Shown in pieces: positions 1 to 5,078 of a stretch of 5,078 nucleotides of DNA. Origin of the DNA: Mycobacterium sp. (lineage in GTDB: Bacteria > Actinomycetota > Actinomycetes > Mycobacteriales > Mycobacteriaceae). Below the pieces are notes generated by a model, which made no database searches, was not told where the DNA came from, and saw nothing but the letters and a program-made list of their open reading frames with translations. The stretch covers positions 1-5,078 of the forward strand of contig JAOPWF010000160.1 of NCBI GenBank assembly GCA_025965815.1, read 5' to 3'. A program made the position numbers and the translations under genes. Within the stretch, counting starts at the first letter, position 1. The number at the start of each line of letters is the position of its first letter.

Positions 1-383
1 GTCACCGTCGCCGCCGACACGCCCTCGCCGGCGATCTTCTGCACGATCAGCCCACCGAACGAGTGCCCGATCACGGCAGGTTTGCGGTCCAGCTGGGAGA
101 TCGCGTTCAGGTAGTGGTCGGTCACGCCCTGGACCATCTTGTGCGCGAAGACCTCCGGGTGGGCATAGGCCTCTTCGACGGTGGCCGGGTCGTCGGGCCA
201 GCCCGGCGCCAGCGTGGTGTAGCCGTTGGCCTCGAACAGGTCCCGCCAGCGCTGCCAACTACTGGACAGCAGCCACAGTCCGTGCACGAACACGATCGGC
301 ACCAGGCCGGAGGCGTTGGCGCGGTCGATCTCTGCCTTCTCCCAATCGGTGGCGGCAACGCCTGCCTCGTGTTTTCCGCTCAT
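1..383 (-). CDS. alpha/beta hydrolase, N-terminal part (C-terminus cut by window edge)
   Basis: The visible 127 residues start at ATG 383-381 and run off the left edge. They show the start of an alpha/beta-hydrolase fold: a hydrophobic strand followed by an HGLW oxyanion-hole motif (residues 34-37), an aromatic-rich helix, a strand ending in LAPGWPDD (58-65), and the nucleophile elbow GHSFGG (106-111) with Ser108 as likely nucleophile. The catalytic Asp and His would lie in the missing half. A Ser nucleophile suggests an esterase, lipase or perhaps haloperoxidase-like enzyme; it is not an epoxide hydrolase, which would have Asp. No signal peptide is seen, so it is probably cytosolic. An AAGGA at 390-394 lies 6 bases before the ATG and fixes this start over an in-frame ATG five codons upstream. 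It follows the dehydrogenase gene by 68 bases in the same direction and may share its transcript. The substrate is unknown. Confidence 0.85.
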   Translation of the reverse strand, partial: MSGKHEAGVAATDWEKAEIDRANASGLVPIVFVHGLWLLSSSWQRWRDLFEANGYTTLAPGWPDDPATVEEAYAHPEVFAHKMVQGVTDHYLNAISQLDRKPAVIGHSFGGLIVQKIAGEGVSAATV

Positions 384-389
384 GGTGGG

Positions 390-394
390 TCCTT
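390..394 (-). promoter_or_regulatory. Shine-Dalgarno of the partial alpha/beta hydrolase gene
   Basis: The minus strand reads AAGGA six bases upstream of ATG 383-381. It is the clearest ribosome binding site in the window. It favours this ATG over the in-frame ATG at 398-396, which would place the AAGGA inside the coding sequence. A separate, well-placed site suits a gene that is not translationally coupled to the one before it. Confidence 0.7.
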
Positions 395-451
395 CCATCG
401 CTCTGTCGATTGCCGAACCCACGCTAGGCGCCAGACGAGGCCGTTTCCTGG

Positions 452-1468
452 CTATGGCGTGACGAGGATCTTGCAGTGCCGTTCCGGGTCGGCCAGCTCA
501 TGGAATGCCGTGCCCACGCCGTCGAGGTCGACCTCGCCGGTGACCATCGGCGCGACGTCGATCTCACCCTCGGCGATCGAGCGCAGCGTGTCGGCGAATT
601 CTTTCGGATGCGAACCGAACACGAACTGCACGCTGATCTCTTTCATGCTCGCGAAGAACGGGTGCACGGTGTCGGCCTGCATGCACACTCCGACGACCAC
701 GATCCGGGCTCCGGCCGATGCCCGGCGAAAACAGTCGTCGATGATCCCCGGCAAGCCGATCGCCTCGAACACCACCGGCGGAGTCGTAGTGTCGAACGGT
801 GGGCCGTCGGCGGGGTCGAGCACCTGATGCGCTCCCATCGCCGCCGCCAGTTCGCGCCGCTTGGGTGAAAAATCGGCGGCCGCAATCATTTCCACACCAC
901 GTGCCCGCAGTGACGCTATGACCGCGAGGCCGATCGGCCCGCAGCCCAGCACCAACGCGTGCTCGGCGCGCTCGATGCCGGACTTGTTGACCGCATGCCG
1001 TCCGACCGCCATCGGCTCGGTCAGCGCCGCGTGCCGCGGGTCCAGGCCGTTGGGGATGCGCAGCAGCAGCGGCGCCGACAGCAGCATCTTCTCCGCGTAA
1101 CCGCCGATCACGGAGTTGCTGTAGACGATGGGCTTAATCTCCGCACCCGAGAGCAGGACCGGGAACGAGGTGACCTGGGTGCCGGGAGGGGGTGCGTCGG
1201 TGCCGAGGCCCGCATCGAGGACTTCGGCGCTGAACTCGTGACCCATGAAAACGTCGGCGCCGAGGTCGACGTTGCCGGTCAGCTGCGGGACACCCTCGAG
1301 CTCCCGCGACAGTGACATCATCTCCTCGCCGTGGGAGGCGAAATGCAGGTCGGAGCCGCAGATCCCGCACGCCTTCACCGCGACCAGCACCTGGCCGGGC
1401 CCGGGTGCCGGCTCGGGAACGTCGTCGCGGGTTACCATCCGGCCGCCGCGCAGTACCGCAGCCCGCAC
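452..1468 (-). CDS. zinc-dependent medium-chain alcohol/polyol dehydrogenase (MDR family)
   Basis: This 338-residue protein is a medium-chain dehydrogenase/reductase expected to oxidise an alcohol or diol to a ketone or aldehyde in the cytosol. The catalytic-zinc ligands are visible: Cys37 in CGICGSD (34-40), the GHE pair His77-Glu78, and Glu151 in TEPMAVGRHA, the sorbitol-dehydrogenase style. The Rossmann motif is GCGPIG (175-180), and Asp199 at the end of the second strand suggests NAD rather than NADP. Two things are unusual. No cysteine occurs between residues 38 and 175, so the four-Cys structural-zinc lobe is absent. Cys37 and His77 are 40 residues apart, against roughly 20 in classical members, implying an inserted loop. 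The start is GTG 1468-1466, sharing one base with the stop of the preceding monooxygenase gene (TAGTG); an AGGA lies 3 bases upstream. The N-terminus MRAAVLRGG is typical of the family, which argues against the later ATG at codon 11. Substrate is unknown. Confidence 0.88.
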   Translation of the reverse strand: MRAAVLRGGRMVTRDDVPEPAPGPGQVLVAVKACGICGSDLHFASHGEEMMSLSRELEGVPQLTGNVDLGADVFMGHEFSAEVLDAGLGTDAPPPGTQVTSFPVLLSGAEIKPIVYSNSVIGGYAEKMLLSAPLLLRIPNGLDPRHAALTEPMAVGRHAVNKSGIERAEHALVLGCGPIGLAVIASLRARGVEMIAAADFSPKRRELAAAMGAHQVLDPADGPPFDTTTPPVVFEAIGLPGIIDDCFRRASAGARIVVVGVCMQADTVHPFFASMKEISVQFVFGSHPKEFADTLRSIAEGEIDVAPMVTGEVDLDGVGTAFHELADPERHCKILVTP

Positions 1469-2661
1469 TAGTCCTGCTCGCTTTCCAACTTCAGCTCGTC
1501 GGTGTGCTGATTGATCGCTTTGACGATGGCTTCCCCGGCGCGGCCGAGTAGCTGACCGCGCATCCCCTTGGCCCAGTCGTGGGATGCCCGCGGCGCCTGC
1601 AGTTGGCCCTTGAAATGCGGGATGACCCCGCGGGCGAACAGCTCATACGAGTGATAGGTGGCCTGCGGTGACGCCCAGTCATGGCCGAGCAGCAGGAAGG
1701 TGCCGAAGCCGCCCGACCGGTCCAGCAGGTCCTGGATGTAGGTGATCGCGTCGCCCGGGGTGCCGATACAGCAATTGCCTTTCGCCGCATACTCTTCGAC
1801 GAACTCTCTGGCCGACTGGGTACCGTCCACCGCGTTGGACATCGGCACGAATCCCGCCGCTCCGAAGTACTTCGCGAAGTCCTGCAGGCCGTAGGTGCAG
1901 TCCTCGATCGCCTGCTCGCGGGTGTCGGCGAGGTGGACGATGCCGAGCACCCGCCAGTCGGCCCGGTCCGGTTCGCCGCGACCGGCCCTGGTGGCTTGTT
2001 CGTTGACGATGTCCCAGGCGTTCTCCAGCGCCGCGTAGCCTCCCGGCACCGACATCGACAGCGACAACAGCGACGTGCCGAGCGCTCCGGCCAGCCTTGG
2101 ACCCGACGGTGAAACCATTGCGGCCGTGGATATTTCGGGATAGGGCCAGGTATACGGCCGAATGTGCAGCTGGGCGTCGCGCAGGGTGAACCAGTCTGAG
2201 TGGCGGTTGACGCGCTCATCGGGGCCGGCCCGGAACAGGGCGAGGACCGCCTCCAACGATTCCTGCATCATCCGGCGCTGCTCGACGGGGTCGATGCCCA
2301 TCATGTAGGCGTCCGAGGGCAGCGCTCCGGGTCCGGTGCCGAACATCACCCGGCCGCGGGTCAGGTGGTCCAGCAGTACCCAGCGGTCCGCCACCATCAG
2401 CGGATGGTGGTACGGCAGCGACACCACCCCGGTGCCGAGCCGGATGTGCCGGGTCCGTTCGGCCGCGGTGGCGATGAACACCTCCGGGCAGGCGATCAAC
2501 TCGTAGCCGCCGGAGTGGTGCTCGCCGAACCAGGCCTCGTCGTACCCGAGCCGGTCAAGGGCGACCGTGCGCTCCAGATCGTATTCCAGGGCGACGGTGG
2601 GGGATTGGCCGGTCGGATGAAACGGCGTCACGAAGACGCCGAACCGCATCGGTGCGCTCAT
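1468..2661 (-). CDS. LLM-class flavin-dependent monooxygenase (Rv3618/limonene monooxygenase-like)
   Basis: The 397-residue product is a luciferase-like TIM-barrel flavoprotein. Family features in order are an N-terminal strand MRFGVFVTPF (5-14), GYDEAWFGEHH (39-49), the RLGTGV strand (74-79), and the signature region DHLTRGRVMFGTGPG (98-112), followed by a C-terminal segment up to residue 397. Such enzymes use reduced FMN and oxygen to hydroxylate, epoxidise or cleave a substrate. By recall, the nearest relatives are M. tuberculosis Rv3618, which also follows ephA, and Rhodococcus limonene 1,2-monooxygenase (LimB), of similar length. No flavin reductase gene is in the window, so reduced flavin must come from elsewhere. 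The ATG at 2661-2659 overlaps the ephA stop in ATGA, with GGAG only 2 bases before it; an in-frame ATG at codon 5 (2649-2647) is an alternative. The downstream dehydrogenase overlaps by one base. Class is certain; epoxidising activity is inferred from relatives and context. Confidence 0.9.
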   Translation of the reverse strand: MSAPMRFGVFVTPFHPTGQSPTVALEYDLERTVALDRLGYDEAWFGEHHSGGYELIACPEVFIATAAERTRHIRLGTGVVSLPYHHPLMVADRWVLLDHLTRGRVMFGTGPGALPSDAYMMGIDPVEQRRMMQESLEAVLALFRAGPDERVNRHSDWFTLRDAQLHIRPYTWPYPEISTAAMVSPSGPRLAGALGTSLLSLSMSVPGGYAALENAWDIVNEQATRAGRGEPDRADWRVLGIVHLADTREQAIEDCTYGLQDFAKYFGAAGFVPMSNAVDGTQSAREFVEEYAAKGNCCIGTPGDAITYIQDLLDRSGGFGTFLLLGHDWASPQATYHSYELFARGVIPHFKGQLQAPRASHDWAKGMRGQLLGRAGEAIVKAINQHTDELKLESEQD

Positions 2662-3629
2662 CGCTCCAGTTCCAATCCGGACAGGAAGTCCAGCAGGACC
2701 TCGTTGACCTCTTCGGGGCGTTCCTGCTGCACCCAGTGCCCCGCACCGTCGACCATCACCTCACGGTAGTCACCCGCGACGACCTCGGTCGCCCGGTCGC
2801 GACGGGTGAATCCCAGCACCGGATCCGCCGTGCCGGAAATGAACATCGCCGGAACCGTGACCTTCGCATCGGCAATGTGTGCCGAACGCTCCCAGTTGCG
2901 GTCGAAATTGCGGTACCAGTTCAGCCCACCGGTGAATCCGGTCCGGGTGAACTCGGCGATGTAGTGGTCGAGTTCGTCCTGGCTGATCCAGTCCGGCAGG
3001 GCGGCCGGGTCCGGCAGGCGGTCGACCCAGCCCTCGGGACCCGGCGCAAGCATCCGCTCGCGGGCACCCCGGTCGCCCGGCCGTCGGGGGCCGCCGATGA
3101 CGCGCCGCATCGTTTCTCTCGCGTCACGGCCGAGGTCGGCGTCGGCGACGCCCGGCTCCTGGAAGTAGAGGATGTAGAAGAAGTTCTCCCCGAACAGCTG
3201 CCGCCAGATCTTCGTCGGCGGAGCCTGTGGCCGGGGCATGGGTGGGACGCTCATGCCGACCACGCCCGCTATCCGCTCCGGATGCAGAAGCGGGGTGTTC
3301 CACGCCACCATCGCGCCCCAGTCGTGCCCGACCAGCACCGCCTGCTCGGCGTCGACGTCGTCGAGCAGGCCGATCAGGTCGCCGGAAAGGGCGTGCATGT
3401 CGTAGTCCTCGATGGCGCTCGGGCGGGTCGAGCCGCCGTAGCCGCGTTGATCCGGTGCCAGCACGTGGTAGCCCGCGGCGGCCAGCGCCGGGATCTGGTG
3501 GCGCCACGAGTAGGAGAGTTCAGGAAAGCCGTGAGCCAGCAGCACTACCGGCGCGCCTCGATCGCCCGCTTCCACGGTGCGTAACTGCACGCCGTTGGTG
3601 TCAACTAACCGTTCGGTTGAGGTGCGCAC
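2658..3629 (-). CDS. ephA: epoxide hydrolase EphA (alpha/beta hydrolase)
   Basis: This 323-residue enzyme should add water to an epoxide to give a vicinal diol. All functional residues of the soluble epoxide hydrolase family are visible: oxyanion motif HGFP (33-36), nucleophile Asp103 in GHDWG (101-105), lid tyrosines in YILYFQEPG (152-160, Tyr152 or Tyr155) and LNWYRN (Tyr239), the acid Asp269 in GTADP, and the base His298 in GAGHW. No signal peptide is seen. The sequence matches my recollection of M. tuberculosis EphA (Rv3617, 322 residues) nearly throughout. I chose GTG 3629-3627 because the residues after it (TERLVDTNGV) then align with that protein's N-terminus. ATG 3647-3645 is an in-frame alternative (329 residues); neither has a strong ribosome binding site. 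A still longer reading to 3827 is Arg-rich, overlaps ftsH on the other strand and is not believable. It is the first gene of the minus-strand cluster and overlaps the monooxygenase gene by 4 nt. Confidence 0.93.
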   Translation of the reverse strand: MRTSTERLVDTNGVQLRTVEAGDRGAPVVLLAHGFPELSYSWRHQIPALAAAGYHVLAPDQRGYGGSTRPSAIEDYDMHALSGDLIGLLDDVDAEQAVLVGHDWGAMVAWNTPLLHPERIAGVVGMSVPPMPRPQAPPTKIWRQLFGENFFYILYFQEPGVADADLGRDARETMRRVIGGPRRPGDRGARERMLAPGPEGWVDRLPDPAALPDWISQDELDHYIAEFTRTGFTGGLNWYRNFDRNWERSAHIADAKVTVPAMFISGTADPVLGFTRRDRATEVVAGDYREVMVDGAGHWVQQERPEEVNEVLLDFLSGLELER

Positions 3630-3741
3630 GGTCTCACAAAAGCACATCCCGCGCCGCTGTGGAGTGTTTGACCGCTGCCGCGAGTGCCGTTCACGAAGCG
3701 TTTGGCTACCGTGCGGGAACTGCCGGCCGTTGTTGTAGCGG

Positions 3742-3747
3742 TAACCT
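3742..3747 (+). promoter_or_regulatory. possible -10 element for ftsH
   Basis: TAACCT fits the TANNNT pattern of mycobacterial sigma-A -10 elements and lies 54 bases before the ftsH ATG, which would give a leader of roughly 45-50 bases. There is no TTGNNN at the proper distance upstream; mycobacterial promoters often lack a recognisable -35, so this is only weak support. Confidence 0.3.
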
Positions 3748-3771
3748 GAAGCTCTCCTCTTTGCGTATCGG

Positions 3772-3776
3772 AAGGA
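3772..3776 (+). promoter_or_regulatory. candidate Shine-Dalgarno for ftsH, unusually far upstream
   Basis: AAGGA is the only strong anti-16S-like match before ftsH, but it ends 25 bases before ATG 3802. Between them, GGCC (3780-3783) and GGCC (3790-3793) can pair around a six-base loop; folding that 14-base hairpin would shorten the effective spacing to about 11. No ATG or GTG in frame lies upstream as far as the TAA at 3742-3744 (only a TTG directly before the ATG), so the start itself is not in doubt. Confidence 0.4.
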
Positions 3777-3801
3777 CCTGGCCCCCCGCGGCCGATGCTT
3801 G

Positions 3802-5078
3802 ATGAACCGGAAAAATGTGATCCGCACGCTGACCGCGATCGCCGTCGTGTTGCTGCTCGGCTGGTCGTTCTTCTATTTCAGCGACGACACCCGCGGCTTC
3901 AAGCCGGTCGACACTTCGGTGGCGATGGCGCAGATCAACAGCGACAACGTCAAGAGCGCCCAGATCGACGATCGCGAGCAGCAACTGCGGTTGACGCTCA
4001 AGAACGGCAACGGCGATACCGGCAACAGCGACAAGATCATCACCAAGTACCCCACCGGGTACGGCGTCCCGCTGTTCGACGCCCTGAGCGGCAAGAACGC
4101 CCAGGTCAACACCGTCGTCAACCAAGGCAGTGCGCTCGGCTCGCTGCTCATCTACCTGCTACCGCTGCTGCTGCTGGTCGGGTTGTTCGTCATGTTCTCC
4201 CGCATGCAGGGCGGCAGCCGGATGGGCTTCGGCTTCGGCAAGTCGAAGGCAAAGCAGCTGAACAAGGACATGCCTAAGACCACATTCGCCGACGTCGCAG
4301 GCGTCGACGAGGCGGTCGAAGAGCTCTACGAGATCAAGGACTTCCTGCAGAACCCGTCGCGGTATCAGGCGCTGGGCGCCAAGATCCCCAAGGGCGTGCT
4401 GCTCTACGGCCCGCCCGGAACCGGCAAGACCCTGCTGGCCCGCGCCGTCGCCGGGGAGGCGGGCGTGCCGTTCTTCACCATCTCCGGCTCGGACTTCGTC
4501 GAGATGTTCGTGGGCGTGGGTGCCTCCCGCGTGCGGGATATGTTCGAGCAGGCCAAGCAGAACAGCCCGTGCATCATCTTCGTCGACGAGATCGACGCCG
4601 TCGGGCGCCAACGCGGCGCCGGCCTCGGGGGCGGCCACGACGAGCGCGAGCAGACCCTGAATCAGCTGCTGGTCGAGATGGACGGCTTCGGTGAGCGCGC
4701 CGGCGTCATCCTGATCGCTGCCACCAACCGGCCCGACATCCTCGACCCCGCCCTGCTGCGCCCCGGCCGGTTCGACCGGCAGATCCCGGTCTCGAACCCG
4801 GATATGGCCGGACGCCGGGCGGTGTTGCGGGTGCACTCGGAGGGCAAGCCGATGGCTCCCGACGCCGACCTGGACGGGCTGGCCAAGCGCACCGTCGGCA
4901 TGTCGGGCGCTGATCTGGCCAACGTCATCAACGAGGCGGCGCTGCTGACCGCCCGGGAGAACGGCACCGTCATCACCGCGCTGGCGATGGAGGAAGCGGT
5001 TGACCGGGTGATCGGCGGGCCGCGCCGCAAGGGCCGGATCATCAGCGAGCAGGAGAAGAAGATCACCGCCTACCACGA
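3802..5078 (+). CDS. ftsH: ATP-dependent zinc metalloprotease FtsH, N-terminal part (cut by window edge)
   Basis: The window holds 425 codons of FtsH, the membrane-bound AAA+ protease that degrades misfolded membrane proteins and some regulators. Residues 1-6 precede a first membrane segment (about 7-26); a region of some 85 residues outside the membrane follows (about 27-110), then a second membrane segment (about 111-132) and the cytosolic ATPase. Visible ATPase motifs are Walker A GPPGTGKT (203-210), the pore-loop sequence MFVGVG (235-240), Walker B IIFVDEID (258-265), and the second region of homology with candidate arginine fingers Arg320 and Arg323 (LLRPGRFDR). The helical lid with [15 protein letters not shown] (366-380) follows. 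The last complete codon is His425 after ITAY, which should be the first His of the HExxH zinc site; the protease domain lies beyond the edge. By recall it is nearly identical to M. tuberculosis FtsH (Rv3610c, about 760 residues). It is transcribed away from ephA. ATG 3802 is chosen because the product begins MNRKNV as in that protein. Confidence 0.97.
   Translation, partial: MNRKNVIRTLTAIAVVLLLGWSFFYFSDDTRGFKPVDTSVAMAQINSDNVKSAQIDDREQQLRLTLKNGNGDTGNSDKIITKYPTGYGVPLFDALSGKNAQVNTVVNQGSALGSLLIYLLPLLLLVGLFVMFSRMQGGSRMGFGFGKSKAKQLNKDMPKTTFADVAGVDEAVEELYEIKDFLQNPSRYQALGAKIPKGVLLYGPPGTGKTLLARAVAGEAGVPFFTISGSDFVEMFVGVGASRVRDMFEQAKQNSPCIIFVDEIDAVGRQRGAGLGGGHDEREQTLNQLLVEMDGFGERAGVILIAATNRPDILDPALLRPGRFDRQIPVSNPDMAGRRAVLRVHSEGKPMAPDADLDGLAKRTVGMSGADLANVINEAALLTARENGTVITALAMEEAVDRVIGGPRRKGRIISEQEKKITAYH

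Larger units (their letters stand above)
3630..3801. promoter_or_regulatory. divergent promoter region between ephA and ftsH
   Basis: These 172 bases separate two divergently transcribed genes, so they should carry promoters for both. Toward ftsH there is one plausible -10-like hexamer (TAACCT, 3742-3747) but no convincing -35. Toward ephA I see no clear sigma-A-like promoter. The region contains an imperfect inverted repeat, GGCTACCG (3704-3711) and CGGTAACC (3739-3746), and an ftsH leader with a possible small hairpin near the start codon. No gene, transposon remnant or repeat array is seen here. Confidence 0.6.

Noticed and set aside
384..451. Possible terminator between the dehydrogenase and the second hydrolase (CCAGG near 451, CTGG near 431).
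   Set aside because: The stem is only four pairs, the loop is long and no T-run follows, so it does not support termination.
63..827. Plus-strand open reading frame across the hydrolase and dehydrogenase genes.
   Set aside because: It spans two well-supported minus-strand genes and the gap between them, has no ribosome binding site that stands out and shows no motif.
2652..3584. Long open reading frame (310 codons) antisense to ephA.
   Set aside because: Its composition is Arg/Val/His-rich and shadow-like, and every catalytic residue of the epoxide hydrolase is encoded on the other strand.
3715..3731. GGGAACT followed by CGTT, resembling ECF sigma (SigE/SigH) promoter elements before ftsH.
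   Set aside because: The two parts are only 6 bases apart, while those promoters need about 15-19, and nothing suitable is found at the right distance.
3630..3827. N-terminal extension of ephA to an ATG at 3827 (389-residue reading).
   Set aside because: The added residues are Arg-rich with no family similarity, cross the whole divergent promoter region and overlap the start of ftsH on the opposite strand. The epoxide hydrolase domain and the recalled M. tuberculosis length both fit a start near 3629.
3795..4277. ATG seven bases before ftsH in another frame, open for 160 codons.
   Set aside because: The product is Arg/Gln-rich and is an out-of-frame shadow of ftsH; it is mentioned only because its ATG sits in the ftsH leader.
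4159..5076. Long open reading frame (305 codons) antisense to ftsH.
   Set aside because: It mirrors the third-position G/C bias of ftsH and gives a His/Ala/Val/Gly-rich protein with no recognisable fold motifs. The opposite strand carries unmistakable FtsH motifs over the same bases.
1..5078. tRNA, rRNA, CRISPR, insertion sequence or phage attachment sites.
   Set aside because: Nearly all bases are in coherent coding sequence. The two gaps (68 and 172 bases) hold no direct repeats, cloverleaf or transposase fragments that I could see.

Overview
The window is high-G+C DNA with compact, codon-biased genes and long antisense shadow ORFs, typical of an actinobacterium. The FtsH and EphA proteins look, by recall and not by a search, very close to those of Mycobacterium tuberculosis (Rv3610c and Rv3617). 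The best guess is a mycobacterium, probably one without the espACD locus at this site.

Layout. Positions 3802-5078 (+) hold the first 425 codons of ftsH, the membrane-anchored AAA+ zinc protease. The window ends on the first His of the expected HExxH motif. Positions 3630-3801 are a short divergent promoter and leader region. On the minus strand, read from 3629 down to the left edge, is a tight cluster: an EphA-type epoxide hydrolase (3629-2658), a luciferase-like (LLM) flavin-dependent monooxygenase of the Rv3618/limonene-monooxygenase kind (2661-1468), a zinc-dependent MDR alcohol/polyol dehydrogenase (1468-452), and, after a 68-base gap, the N-terminal 127 residues of a second alpha/beta hydrolase (383 to beyond base 1). 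The first three overlap by 4 nt (ATGA) and 1 nt (TAGTG), so they almost certainly form one transcript with coupled translation.

How the genes may work together. A flavin monooxygenase, an epoxide hydrolase and a dehydrogenase are the three activities needed to turn an alkene into an epoxide, a diol and a ketone, as in bacterial limonene degradation. The cluster may therefore be a small catabolic or detoxification module for an unsaturated lipid or terpene-like substrate; the substrate cannot be read from the sequence. ftsH is a housekeeping quality-control gene that only shares the divergent promoter region.

No RNA genes, mobile elements, CRISPR arrays or convincing terminators were seen. 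All four minus-strand genes and ftsH have intact visible motifs. The most interesting points are the direct ftsH/ephA adjacency (espACD lies between them in M. tuberculosis), the epoxide-diol-ketone gene set, and a dehydrogenase with no structural-zinc cysteines.
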